DNA from: Micrococcaceae bacterium Sec5.1
GTDB taxonomy: Bacteria > Actinomycetota > Actinomycetes > Actinomycetales > Micrococcaceae
Length of the DNA stretch: 64,000 nt
Direction of reading: 5' to 3'
NCBI GenBank assembly: GCA_039636795.1
Contig: CP143430.1
Coordinates: 558,001 to 622,000 of the forward strand
The number at the start of each line of letters is the position of its first letter. Position 1 is the stretch's first letter. The notes under the pieces are model-generated. The model worked only from the letters and a program-made list of their open reading frames with translations, was not told the DNA's origin and ran no database searches. A program made the translations under genes and the position numbers. Positions 7,745-16,362 of this stretch are shown in pieces.

Positions 7745-9121
7745 ATGAGTTCGACCAACGAGCAGTCCAGCGTGCAACAAATGGCAGTCGGCCGGCGGAA
7801 GCCGCTGATGAACATGCGGCAGATCCTGCTGATGAACGTCGGATTCTTCGGAATCCAGTACAGCTTCGGGATGCAGCAGACCGCCATAAACCCGGTTTAC
7901 GAGTTCCTCGGTGCCAACCCCGCCGACCTGCCCATCCTCAACCTCGCCGGGCCGATCACCGGCCTCCTTATCCAGCCCCTCATCGGAGCCCTGTCCGACC
8001 GTACCTGGAGTCCGCGGTGGGGCCGCCGCAAGCCGTTCTTCCTGCTCGGGGCCATCGGCTGCAGCCTCTGTCTATTCCTGTTCCCCTTTGTCACCGCGGT
8101 CTGGCTGGCGGTGCTGCTGCTCTGGATTCTGGACGCAAGCAACAACACGGCGATGGAACCCTATCGAGCCTTCATAGCCGACAAGCTCCCTCCCTCGCAG
8201 CTGGGTAAGGGCTTCCTCGCCCAGGCATTCTTCACCGGCCTTGGCATCACCTTGGCCAACATTTCCCTGTTCGTCTTCCAGCAATTCATCCAAGGGGCCA
8301 CCGAGGCCGGCATTCCGTACTGGGTAGTTGGCTCGTTTATGCTCGGTGCCGTTTGTTCGATCGGCACTGTACTCGTCTCGGTGCTGACCACGCCGGAGAT
8401 AGCGCCATCCAAGGAAGAGCTCACAGCACTGCGCGCCAAGAAGGGCGGCTTCGTCCCCGCAGTGAAGGAGATCGGCGAGGCGATCCGCGAAATGCCATTC
8501 CAGCTGCGCAAACTCGCCGTCGTGTACCTGTTCCAGTGGTACGGAATGGTCTGCTACTGGCAGTTCGTGGCCCTGTCCATAGCCAAGTCAGCGTTCCCTG
8601 AGAATCTGGAGGGCAAGGAGGACGCGGTCGCTTGGACCGGCCTCGTTAACGGCTGGTACAACATCATCACGTTCAGTGTTGCTTTCGCCCTGGTCGCCTT
8701 CGCGCGGCGCCGGGGCGCCAAGATGGTTCACTGCGTCTGCCTTTTGCTGGCCGCGGTCGGGCTGACGATCTTCCCATTCATCGATAACAAGTACCTGCTT
8801 TTCATCCCGATCATCGGCCTTGGCATCGCCTGGGCCTCCATCATGGGAGTGCCCTACATTATGGCCGTCCGGATGATTCCCTCAACCCGTTACGGCGTCT
8901 ACATGGGCATCATCAACATGATGATCGTAGTACCCATGCTCATCCAGTCCGTGACCTTCGGCTGGATATATGAACACCTCTTGGGAGCAAACCCAAACAA
9001 CGCCATCGTGTTCGCCGGCGTGCTCCTCGGCCTGGCTGCGCTCGCCATGCTTTGGATCAAGGAACCCCCCACTATTCGCGACGTCGATGAAGTCAACTAC
9101 GCGCCGTCGGCCGGACACTGA
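7745..9121 (+). CDS. MFS sugar transporter (SLC45-like)
   Basis: The product is 458 residues with about twelve membrane segments. Landmarks are the N-terminal FFGIQYSFGMQQTAINPVY segment and the motif A variant SDRTWSPRWGRRKPFF, both characteristic of SLC45/GPH-like proton-sugar symporters used for sucrose, maltose or other glucosides. ATG 7745 is preceded by GAGAAGGAA. Control by the divergent LacI protein through the paired boxes is expected. A universal stress protein follows after 10 bases and is probably co-transcribed. The exact sugar is unknown; no glycosidase lies next to it. Confidence 0.85.
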   Translation: MSSTNEQSSVQQMAVGRRKPLMNMRQILLMNVGFFGIQYSFGMQQTAINPVYEFLGANPADLPILNLAGPITGLLIQPLIGALSDRTWSPRWGRRKPFFLLGAIGCSLCLFLFPFVTAVWLAVLLLWILDASNNTAMEPYRAFIADKLPPSQLGKGFLAQAFFTGLGITLANISLFVFQQFIQGATEAGIPYWVVGSFMLGAVCSIGTVLVSVLTTPEIAPSKEELTALRAKKGGFVPAVKEIGEAIREMPFQLRKLAVVYLFQWYGMVCYWQFVALSIAKSAFPENLEGKEDAVAWTGLVNGWYNIITFSVAFALVAFARRRGAKMVHCVCLLLAAVGLTIFPFIDNKYLLFIPIIGLGIAWASIMGVPYIMAVRMIPSTRYGVYMGIINMMIVVPMLIQSVTFGWIYEHLLGANPNNAIVFAGVLLGLAALAMLWIKEPPTIRDVDEVNYAPSAGH

Positions 9122-9131
9122 GGAGATAACC

Positions 9132-9638
9132 ATGGCTATGAAGGACTACCGCACCATCGTCGTCGGGACGGATGGATCCGGGCTCGCCGGCCCCGTTGTC
9201 GCACGAGCCGCCTGGCTTGCAGTGCGGGACGACGCCGATCTGGTCATCGTCTGTGCATACGCCCGTGTTCCCCGTCGGGCCGAGGCAATCAACGTGCACA
9301 CTCTTGGTGGCGATCCACGCAGCGGGCAGGTCCTCGGCCGCGAGTCGGCCGCCCTTGCCGTGGAGAGTGCCATGGCCACGGCCAGGGAAGAGGGCGCAAC
9401 GGTCTCCGCCACCCTCCTGGTAGATGGCGAACCGGCCACCGCACTCATGACTACTGCTCAGGATCGGTCTGCTGACCTCATCGTCCTCGGGGCCATCCAT
9501 GATCGCTCGCTGGCAGATCGTCTGCTCGGTACGGTGGCCACCGAGGTTGTGAAAAGGGCAACGTGCGATGTCCTGGTGGTTCGCCCAATGGATGACGATG
9601 GCGATCTTGAAGTGCCTGAGGACTCGACGGTGACATGA
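9132..9638 (+). CDS. universal stress protein (UspA family)
   Basis: The protein has 168 residues with a single Usp domain. It starts MAMKDYRTIVVGTDGSGLAGPVVARAAWLA and ends with the nucleotide-binding pattern GAIHDRSLADRLLGTVATEVVKRATCDVLVVRP, which matches the ATP-binding G-2X-G-9X-G(S/T) class in outline. AGGAGA sits six bases before ATG 9132. The gene is ten bases after the sugar porter, so it is probably in the same transcript and under the same LacI control. Usp proteins help survival in starvation and redox stress; the specific role here is not known. Confidence 0.88.
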   Translation: MAMKDYRTIVVGTDGSGLAGPVVARAAWLAVRDDADLVIVCAYARVPRRAEAINVHTLGGDPRSGQVLGRESAALAVESAMATAREEGATVSATLLVDGEPATALMTTAQDRSADLIVLGAIHDRSLADRLLGTVATEVVKRATCDVLVVRPMDDDGDLEVPEDSTVT

Positions 9639-9753
9639 AAAATATGAATTACCGTGCTTAGTAATTTTCGAATCCTAATTCCGCAGTCACTAACCAGGTG
9701 AATCCGTTATGATTCACGCTGCGTCCACGAGAATTGAAGTTTTTATGACTACG

Positions 9754-11160
9754 CAACCTGTCATGAGTTCACCCCGTATTGCAATTCTCGGTGGAGGACC
9801 AGGTGGTTATGAAGCTGCTATGGTGGCTGCCTCCCTCGGCGCAATAGTCACCGTCATCGAACGCGCCGGCCTGGGTGGGGCGGCCGTACTCACAGACGTG
9901 GTTCCCTCCAAGACGCTGATTGCAACAGCAGACCTGATAACGCGCGTCGGAGAGGCTGAAGAGCTGGGGGTTAAATTCGACGTCGAAGGTAGTGCGTGCA
10001 CTCCCACGCTGCGTGCGGACCTCAAGCACATCAACCACCGAGTGCTTTCACTGGCCCGCCAGCAGTCGGCTGACATCCGAAAGGGCCTTGAAAGCATGGG
10101 TGTCCGTGTTCTCATGGGTTCCGGCAAGCTTTTGGACAACCACACCATCGAAGTATGCGGAACGGACGGCATCGAAACTGTTGAAGCCGATGCCATCCTC
10201 CTTGCAGTCGGCGCCCATCCTCGAGAATTGTCCACCGCCCGTCCAGACGGTGAGCGCATCCTCAACTGGTCCCAGCTGTACAACCTTGAGGAACTGCCGG
10301 AAGAACTCATCGTGGTCGGCTCTGGTGTGACCGGCGCCGAGTTTGCCTCCGCCTACAACGGGCTGGGATCCAACGTGACCCTTATTTCCAGCGGGCAGCG
10401 TGTCCTGCCAAGGTCGGACAGTGACGCTGCAGAAGTTCTGGAAGGCGTCTTTGAGCGCCGTGGAGTCAAGGTACTCGCAAGGTCCCGAGCTGAGGCCGTG
10501 GAGCGTATCGGGGATGGGGTGGCCGTGGTGTTGGACGATGGCACCAAAGTAACAGGGAGCCACTGTCTGGTATGCGTCGGATCCATACCAAACACCAGTG
10601 GCATCGGGTTGGAAATGGCCGGAGTGGACCTGACAGAAAGCGGTCATATCAAGGTGGACGGCGTTTCCCGGACCACTGCCCCGAATATCTACGCGGCCGG
10701 TGACTGCACTGGAGTTTTCGCCTTGGCGTCAGTGGCCGCAATGCAGGGGCGCATCGCGATAGCTCACATCCTGGGAGACGGAGTAACCCCGCTCAAACTC
10801 CACCACGTGGCCTCTAACATCTTCACATCTCCCGAGATCGCCACAGTCGGTGTGACAGAGGAAGAAGTGGAAGCTGACAAATACCAGGGTGACGTCGTCA
10901 AGCTCCCGCTGAGCAGCAACGCCCGTGCGAAAATGCGCAACCACAAGGACGGTTTCATCAAGATTATCGCCCGCAAGGGATCAGGCACCGTGATCGGGGG
11001 AGTCGTCGTGGGACCGAACGCCTCTGAGTTGATCTTCCCGATCGCAGTTGCGGTTGCACGGAAACTGCACGTGGATGACCTGGCGAGCACTTTTACGGTA
11101 TACCCATCCCTTACAGGATCAATCGCCGAGGCCGCGCGGCGATTACATGTGCACATGTAA
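9754..11160 (+). CDS. lpdA: NAD(P)H-quinone dehydrogenase, LpdA-like flavoprotein
   Basis: The product is 468 residues from ATG 9754; ATG 9709, which has AGGTG upstream, would add 15 residues. It has the FAD motif ILGGGPGGYEAA at the N-terminus, a second glycine motif GSGVTGAEFASAY for NAD(P)H and a C-terminal dimerisation domain. The redox disulfide of lipoamide dehydrogenases (CxxxxC) is replaced by GLGGAAVLTDVVPSKTL, with no cysteine at either site. This is the hallmark of mycobacterial LpdA, a quinone reductase acting in oxidative-stress defence and not in dehydrogenase complexes. The gene stands alone between AT-rich spacers. Confidence 0.85.
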   Translation, partial: QPVMSSPRIAILGGGPGGYEAAMVAASLGAIVTVIERAGLGGAAVLTDVVPSKTLIATADLITRVGEAEELGVKFDVEGSACTPTLRADLKHINHRVLSLARQQSADIRKGLESMGVRVLMGSGKLLDNHTIEVCGTDGIETVEADAILLAVGAHPRELSTARPDGERILNWSQLYNLEELPEELIVVGSGVTGAEFASAYNGLGSNVTLISSGQRVLPRSDSDAAEVLEGVFERRGVKVLARSRAEAVERIGDGVAVVLDDGTKVTGSHCLVCVGSIPNTSGIGLEMAGVDLTESGHIKVDGVSRTTAPNIYAAGDCTGVFALASVAAMQGRIAIAHILGDGVTPLKLHHVASNIFTSPEIATVGVTEEEVEADKYQGDVVKLPLSSNARAKMRNHKDGFIKIIARKGSGTVIGGVVVGPNASELIFPIAVAVARKLHVDDLASTFTVYPSLTGSIAEAARRLHVHM

Positions 11161-11361
11161 CAAGATCGTATTGGCAGTTGCGAATTATCCGGCCATTCCA
11201 GAATGAAGATTTAACGGCTGTAATTCCAACGCCCCCATATTGATTCAGTCGTAGCCCCGACACTTAACCGAAGTGAAATGTTTATGAAACAAACCGCACC
11301 TAACGTTGAGAGCGCCGGTTAGTCGAATTCTGGCACTACAAATCAATCAAAGGTTTTCAAA

Positions 11362-12927
11362 TTGTCCAAAATAGTAACTCGACAGGATCACGATCCCGCC
11401 GAAGACTTTGAAAATGAGCGGGAACGCACCGGCGACTTGGCCCTTGCAACCCAGGATTTCTCCAATGAAGACGCGGGGTATCACAAGACCCTCAAGCCAC
11501 GGCAGATCCAGATGATCGCAATCGGGGGTGCCATCGGGACCGGGCTCTTTATGGGGGCCGGCGGTCGCCTCCATGGCTCGGGACCAGCTTTGATCCTGGT
11601 CTACGCGGTCTGCGGCTTTTTCGCTTTCCTCATCCTGCGGGCGCTCGGTGAATTGGTCCTTCACCGGCCCTCATCAGGATCCTTCATTTCATACGCCCGC
11701 GAGTTCTACGGCGAAAAAATGGCCTTCGCCGCAGGCTGGTTGTACTTCCTCAACTGGGCGATGACCTCGGTGGTGGACGTGACCGCCGTCGCCCTCTACG
11801 TCAAGTTCTGGGCACCCTACTGGGCACCGCTTCAATCGGTCCCGCAATGGGCCATAGCGCTCGTGGCCCTGGTGGTGGTCCTGGCACTGAACCTTGTGTC
11901 GGTCAAGCTCTTCGGAGAAATGGAGTTCTGGTTCGCGCTGATCAAGGTCTCGGCGCTTGTGCTGTTCCTCATCATCGGAGTCTGCTTCCTGCTCTTCGGC
12001 GGCCACACCGACATCGGGCCGACCGGCTTCAACATCATGGCGGACAATGGCGGGATGTTCCCCATGGGCGCCGTTGCGCCCCTGCTGGCGGTTAGCGGCG
12101 TGGTGTTTGCCTACGCCGCCATAGAACTGGTGGGTACGGCCGCGGGTGAGACGGAAAAGCCCAAGGAAGTCATGCCCAAGGCCGTAAACACAGTGGTCTT
12201 CCGCATCGGCATATTCTACGTAGGTTCCGTCCTCCTGCTTTCACTGCTGCTGCCCTTCACCGCATACAAGGCGGGAGAATCGCCTTTTGTCACGTTCTTC
12301 ACCCACATCGGTTCACAGGATGCAGGGGCAACTTCCGCGTCAATCATGAACTTCGTAGTACTTACTGCCGCACTTTCAAGCCTCAACGCTGGTCTTTACT
12401 CCACCGGCCGAATCCTTCGTTCCATGGCCGTGAACGGCTCTGCCCCCGCATTCACCGCCAAGATGAGCAGGCACGGGGTGCCCTACGGCGGCATCCTTCT
12501 CACGGCAGTCATCACGCTGCTCGGGGTCGGGCTCAATGCTGCATTCCCCTCAGAAGCCTTCGAAATCGTGCTGGAGATATCGGCCCTGGGCATCATCGGA
12601 GGATGGGCCACCATCATCCTTTGCCAAATGAAGCTCCAGAAATGGGCAAGCGAAGGGAAACTAGAACGTCCAGCCTTCAGGCTCATCGGCGCACCTTTCA
12701 CGTCCTACCTGACTCTTGGATTCCTGCTCTTTGTTCTCGTGACGATGGGCTTCTCGGACACCGGACGCTGGGTCCTCTCGTCCTTGGTGGTCCTGGTTCC
12801 CGCCTTGGTGGTCGGCTGGTTCGCAGCACGCAAGAGCATCTATCGCGCAGCAAAGCAGCGCGGCGGCTATACAGGGGCGTTTCCGGTGGTGGCTGAACGC
12901 CCCGCCATCGACGCAGCCAGAAAGTAG
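11362..12927 (+). CDS. ansP: amino acid permease, L-asparagine (AnsP) type
   Basis: An APC-family permease of 521 residues with about twelve membrane segments. After a 45-residue acidic cytoplasmic tail come [19 protein letters not shown] and [16 protein letters not shown], followed by [16 protein letters not shown]. These match the AnsP subgroup of amino-acid permeases closely by eye, although a GABA- or aromatic-type specificity cannot be excluded. The start is TTG 11362; the next in-frame ATG would remove the tail. Only a weak AAAGG lies upstream, about eight bases away. The gene is monocistronic, with a perfect 17-bp stem terminator after it. Confidence 0.85.
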   Translation: MSKIVTRQDHDPAEDFENERERTGDLALATQDFSNEDAGYHKTLKPRQIQMIAIGGAIGTGLFMGAGGRLHGSGPALILVYAVCGFFAFLILRALGELVLHRPSSGSFISYAREFYGEKMAFAAGWLYFLNWAMTSVVDVTAVALYVKFWAPYWAPLQSVPQWAIALVALVVVLALNLVSVKLFGEMEFWFALIKVSALVLFLIIGVCFLLFGGHTDIGPTGFNIMADNGGMFPMGAVAPLLAVSGVVFAYAAIELVGTAAGETEKPKEVMPKAVNTVVFRIGIFYVGSVLLLSLLLPFTAYKAGESPFVTFFTHIGSQDAGATSASIMNFVVLTAALSSLNAGLYSTGRILRSMAVNGSAPAFTAKMSRHGVPYGGILLTAVITLLGVGLNAAFPSEAFEIVLEISALGIIGGWATIILCQMKLQKWASEGKLERPAFRLIGAPFTSYLTLGFLLFVLVTMGFSDTGRWVLSSLVVLVPALVVGWFAARKSIYRAAKQRGGYTGAFPVVAERPAIDAARK

Positions 12928-12943
12928 CCTGGCCGCGCACCGT

Positions 12944-12986
12944 TAGGGCCCGACGGCGATGCTGAACCGATCGCCGTCGGGCCCTA
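12944..12986 (+). terminator. rho-independent terminator after the permease
   Basis: TAGGGCCCGACGGCGAT (12944-12960) pairs perfectly with 12970-12986 over 17 bp around a nine-base loop. No long T-run follows, as is usual in GC-rich actinobacteria. Confidence 0.85.
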
Positions 12987-13014
12987 CAGGGAGTTCCCTT
13001 CTATTCATCACTAA

Positions 13015-13046
13015 GAATGCGTCGTTCAAGTCTGAGTGACGCATTC
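13015..13046. promoter_or_regulatory. inverted repeat in the leader of the ROK gene
   Basis: GAATGCGTC (13015-13023) and GACGCATTC (13038-13046) form a perfect 9-bp inverted repeat with a 14-base spacer. It ends four bases before the ribosome binding site, so it is a candidate autoregulatory operator or leader hairpin. It also argues against the ATG at 13017, which lies inside the repeat. Confidence 0.6.
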
Positions 13047-13064
13047 GTCAGAGAGGTCAACAGC

Positions 13065-14303
13065 ATGCCTTCCGTGATCTCCGGACCGGAGCCGCAGCTG
13101 CTGCGCAGAGTAAGCGCCAGCGCTGTCCTTGGCTTCATGCGAACTTCTCGTGTTGTGACAGTTACCGAGATCATGAATTCGACTGGGCTGGCACGCGCTA
13201 CCGCTATATCCGTTTGCGAGGAACTCATGGAACGGGGCTGGATCCGGGAGTTGGAGAATCAGCGGGTCTCTGGGCAGTATCAGAAAGGCCGTCCGGCCCG
13301 AAGGTTTGAATTTCTTGAAAGCGCCGGATTCGTCCTGGGCGTAGACGTGGGAATGGCAAAGGTCAACGCCCTTGTATCAAACCTCCGAGGGGAAACTGTA
13401 GGCCAATGCAGCCTGCCCTTCCCTGGAGTCCAGATCACCGCCGAAGAGCGCGTCCCGGACGTCCAGCTTACTGCCGGCGAACGTATTGAAGTCATCAACC
13501 AGGCGGCAATGACAGCGCTCGAAAGCGCAGCTGCTTCTGCTGGCGCCGTGCTCGCCGTGACGGTCGGAATAGCAGCACCCGTTGACCGAAATGGTGAGGT
13601 ATTGGCCACGCAACGCTTTTGGAAGCTGTTCGATCTGGACATCAAATCTGTTTTCAAAGATCGCCATGGATGGACCGTGATGTTGGAAAATGATGCAAAC
13701 CTTGCTGCCTTGGGTGAACGTTGGTGCGGTGAAGCTGCAGGAGTCGACGACGTCGTGGTGATCCTCTCCGGTGAACGATTCGGAGCTGGAGTGATTGACG
13801 GCGGGAAACTCCTTCACGGCAGGAATGGGGCGGCCGGAGAGCTGGCCTTCCTGAAAAGGGTCCAAGGCGTGGGCGACACCTTCGGGATCGCCCTCATGGC
13901 CAAGACCTGGGCCGCTGAAGCCCTTGCCGGCAACGCCACGACTTCACTCAGAGAGTACGCCTGCGCGGAGATCGATGCCGAGCATGTTTTTGCGGCGGCG
14001 GCAGACGGGGACGACCTCGCTCAAGGAATTTTGGACCGCCTCGCCGACAGGATGGCTAGAGTCATCGGAGCCGTGGCAACCATCCTTAACCCTGAACTTC
14101 TGGTCATTGGCGGAGCAGTGGCAAAATCGGCCGGAGTATTGCTCCAACCGATCGGGCAGCGACTCGGTGAATTCAGCGCGACCCCGCCCCGCCTCGCCGT
14201 GTCCCGCTTGGGCGAGGCCATAGTTGCGGTTGGTGCTATCAGAAGCGCTTTGGACTACGTCGAGAAAAATAGCCTGGATCTTCAACTGCGGGTGCGGACA
14301 TGA
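13065..14303 (+). CDS. ROK family transcriptional regulator (kinase-dead)
   Basis: The product is 412 residues from ATG 13065, which has AGAGAGG eight bases upstream. A winged-helix N-terminus (VVTVTEIMNSTGLARATAISVCEEL, residues about 31-55) leads into a ROK fold with VLGVDVGMAKVNALV and a C-terminal ILNPELLVIGGAV. The sugar-kinase landmarks are eroded. The GTGIGAGI-type loop reads SGERFGAGVI, and the GH plus Cys cluster (CxCGxxGCxE) zinc site after AGEL is absent. It therefore looks like a pure regulator, of NagC/Mlc/XylR type, possibly with an altered ligand. A small coupled gene follows with ATGA overlap. No sugar operon is adjacent, so its target is not evident. Confidence 0.85.
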   Translation: MPSVISGPEPQLLRRVSASAVLGFMRTSRVVTVTEIMNSTGLARATAISVCEELMERGWIRELENQRVSGQYQKGRPARRFEFLESAGFVLGVDVGMAKVNALVSNLRGETVGQCSLPFPGVQITAEERVPDVQLTAGERIEVINQAAMTALESAAASAGAVLAVTVGIAAPVDRNGEVLATQRFWKLFDLDIKSVFKDRHGWTVMLENDANLAALGERWCGEAAGVDDVVVILSGERFGAGVIDGGKLLHGRNGAAGELAFLKRVQGVGDTFGIALMAKTWAAEALAGNATTSLREYACAEIDAEHVFAAAADGDDLAQGILDRLADRMARVIGAVATILNPELLVIGGAVAKSAGVLLQPIGQRLGEFSATPPRLAVSRLGEAIVAVGAIRSALDYVEKNSLDLQLRVRT

Positions 14304-14518
14304 CCAAAACCGCATCCCCATCCGGATCCACCAAATTAGTAATCACCGTCTTCATAACGCAGGCTGCGGATGGGCAATTGACACTTGCCTTCGATAACTA
14401 CCCGGGGCTCTCCGCCACGGCGGGAAGCTTCATCGACATCCCTGAAGTAGCCCGCCGTGCCGCAGCCGGCCACACGAGCAGACCTCAAGGCAACTTCACC
14501 GTCCACATTCGGTTCTGA
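14300..14518 (+). CDS. small hypothetical protein coupled to the ROK gene
   Basis: A 72-residue protein that begins in the ATGA overlap with the ROK stop, a strong sign that the frame is real. It has a beta-rich core (LVITVFITQAADGQLTLAFD) and a basic C-terminal half (VARRAAAGHTSRPQGNFTVHIRF). There is no signal peptide, membrane segment or cysteine. I do not recognise the family. Its only context is co-translation with a ROK regulator, so a modulator role is possible but unsupported. Confidence 0.6.
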   Translation: MTKTASPSGSTKLVITVFITQAADGQLTLAFDNYPGLSATAGSFIDIPEVARRAAAGHTSRPQGNFTVHIRF

Positions 14519-14586
14519 ACCGCTGCCCAAAGCAGCGTCTTCGAAGAGGCAGGCACCCCTGCGTGGACAGCCTGCCGGACGAGGAG

Positions 14587-14628
14587 CATAATAGTTAGCG
14601 GAGCTAATTAGCACTGCTAACTATTATG
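14587..14628. promoter_or_regulatory. MarR operator, nested palindromes
   Basis: CATAATAGTTAGC (14587-14599) and its exact inverse (14616-14628) flank GCTAATTAGC (14603-14612), itself a perfect palindrome. The TTAGC half-site therefore appears four times. It sits 24 bases before the MarR start and covers the probable promoter. MarR proteins bind such AT-rich dyads, so autoregulation of the marR-MFS pair is expected. Confidence 0.75.
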
Positions 14629-14651
14629 CCAATCTCAGGAGGCGCCTCCCA

Positions 14652-15101
14652 GTGACCGCAGCTATTAACGACGGACCGGCGGAGATTCAAGCTGACGTTC
14701 TTGCCATTGATCTTCGAACCGCGGTGATGCGGACATCCCGCAGGCTGCGCATCGAAGCCACTGGCGAGGTTATTACTCCCGGGCAGTACACGGTGCTCGC
14801 CCACCTTAATTCCGGTTCGCAGACGCTGCGGGAATTGGCCGAGCTGGAGCACGTCCAGGCACCGTCGATGACCCGGATCGTGAACGCCTTGTCCGGGCAA
14901 GGCTTCGTGTCACGGCAGGCCCACCCCGAAGACGGCAGGCAGGTCCACATCAGCATCACTGCCGCTGGCCAGAAAGTTCTGGCCGAGGCCCGCAGCCAAC
15001 GGACTGCCTGGCTGGCCCAGCGGGTAGCAGGACTCAGCGAGGAGGATCGGCTGACACTCAGCCGGGCCGCACACATCATGCAGGAGATGAGCGCCAAGTG
15101 A
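14652..15101 (+). CDS. MarR family transcriptional regulator
   Basis: The product is 149 residues with the MarR winged helix: TPGQYTVLAHLNSGSQTLRELAE, APSMTRIVNALSGQGFVSR and the wing HPEDGRQVHISITAAG. The start is GTG 14652, with GGAGG at 14638-14642. That Shine-Dalgarno lies inside a perfect 12-bp palindrome GGAGGCGCCTCC (14638-14649), so access to it could be restricted. The stop overlaps the next gene as GTGA. It likely represses itself and the coupled MFS pump through the nested palindromes upstream; the ligand is unknown. Confidence 0.92.
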   Translation: MTAAINDGPAEIQADVLAIDLRTAVMRTSRRLRIEATGEVITPGQYTVLAHLNSGSQTLRELAELEHVQAPSMTRIVNALSGQGFVSRQAHPEDGRQVHISITAAGQKVLAEARSQRTAWLAQRVAGLSEEDRLTLSRAAHIMQEMSAK

Positions 15102-16360
15102 GTGCCATGTTCCGTGCCCTCGAGAGTCCCAATTACCGGCTCTGGGCTGGTGGTGCACTGGTGTCCAACGTCGGCACTTGGATGCAGAGGGTGGCCCAGG
15201 ACTGGCTGGTCCTGACGGTCCTCACAAATCACTCCGGAACGGCAGTGGGCATTACCACGGCACTGCAATTCCTGCCCATGCTCCTGCTTGGACCCTATGC
15301 GGGTGTCCTGGCTGATCGTTATCGCAAGCGCGTGATCCTCCTCTGGACCCAAACGGCCATGGGGATCTGCGGGCTGATCGTCGGCCTGCTGGTGGTGACA
15401 GGCGTGGCGCAGTTGTGGCACGTCTATCTAGCCGCCCTCGCCTTGGGGTTGGCTGCGGCCATAGATGGCCCGGCCCGTCAAGCGTTCGTGTCAGAACTTG
15501 TTGGCCCTGACAAGCTCTCCAACGCCGTCGCCCTGAACTCGGCGTCCTTCAACAGCGCCAGGCTGACCGGCCCGGCCATCGCCGGTGTGCTCATTGCATG
15601 GATCGGCACGGGCCCGGTGTTCCTTCTCAACGCCGCGAGTTTTGTGGCCGTCATCGTTTCCCTCTGCCGGGTTAAAGCCTCGGAGCTGGAGCCAGCAACG
15701 CCAGTGGCCCGCGGCAAGCACCAATTAACGGAGGGCCTCCGGTACGTGCGTCAGCGCCCGGACCTGGTCCTCATTTTGCTGATGGTGGGCCTCCTGGGCG
15801 CCTTTGGCATGAACTTCCAGGTAACGAATTCGTTGATGTCCACGGCGGAGTTTGGCATGGGGCCGGAGGCGTTTGGCCTCCTGGGATCCATCATGGCCGT
15901 GGGAACGCTCGCGGGTGCGTTGCTTGCCGCCCGCAGGTCCGGCCCGAGGCTCCGTTTCATGCTGGGCGGCGCGCTGAGCCTCGGCGCCTTTACCGTCCTG
16001 GCGAGCATCTCGCCGTCGTTCTGGATTTATTCAGCAGTCCTTGTTCCAGTAGGGCTGGCGTCCATCACGTTCCTGAACAGCTGCAACACCACCATCCAGT
16101 TGTCCGTTGAGCCCCAATTCCGTGGACGCGTCCTCGCGCTGTACCTGGCCATCCTGCAAGGCGGCACCGCCATAGGAGCACCCCTTATGGGCTGGATCGG
16201 CACGGAATTCGGAGCCCGCTGGGCTGTCGCATCAGGCGGGGTGGTGGTCTTGGTGACCGCCGTCGCTTGCGTGATCCTGGTCAGCCGCCGAAGCCAGAAG
16301 ACGCTCCGTGAACATGTGCGCAGTGCATGGCTGCGGAGACGGGCAACCCAAGTGTCTTGA
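15098..16360 (+). CDS. MFS exporter of the DHA3/EntS-like group
   Basis: The permease has 420 residues and begins at a GTG overlapping the marR stop; ATG 15107 is the alternative. About twelve hydrophobic segments are present. FRALESPNYRLWAGGALVSNVGTWMQRVAQDWLVL and the motif GVLADRYRKRVIL are typical of MFS_3/DHA3 exporters. Coupled translation with a MarR regulator points to efflux of a toxic compound that is also the MarR ligand. The C-terminus is basic and cytoplasmic. The gene is convergent with the MHS transporter only two bases downstream, with no separate terminator visible. Confidence 0.88.
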   Translation: MSAMFRALESPNYRLWAGGALVSNVGTWMQRVAQDWLVLTVLTNHSGTAVGITTALQFLPMLLLGPYAGVLADRYRKRVILLWTQTAMGICGLIVGLLVVTGVAQLWHVYLAALALGLAAAIDGPARQAFVSELVGPDKLSNAVALNSASFNSARLTGPAIAGVLIAWIGTGPVFLLNAASFVAVIVSLCRVKASELEPATPVARGKHQLTEGLRYVRQRPDLVLILLMVGLLGAFGMNFQVTNSLMSTAEFGMGPEAFGLLGSIMAVGTLAGALLAARRSGPRLRFMLGGALSLGAFTVLASISPSFWIYSAVLVPVGLASITFLNSCNTTIQLSVEPQFRGRVLALYLAILQGGTAIGAPLMGWIGTEFGARWAVASGGVVVLVTAVACVILVSRRSQKTLREHVRSAWLRRRATQVS

Positions 16361-16362
16361 GG

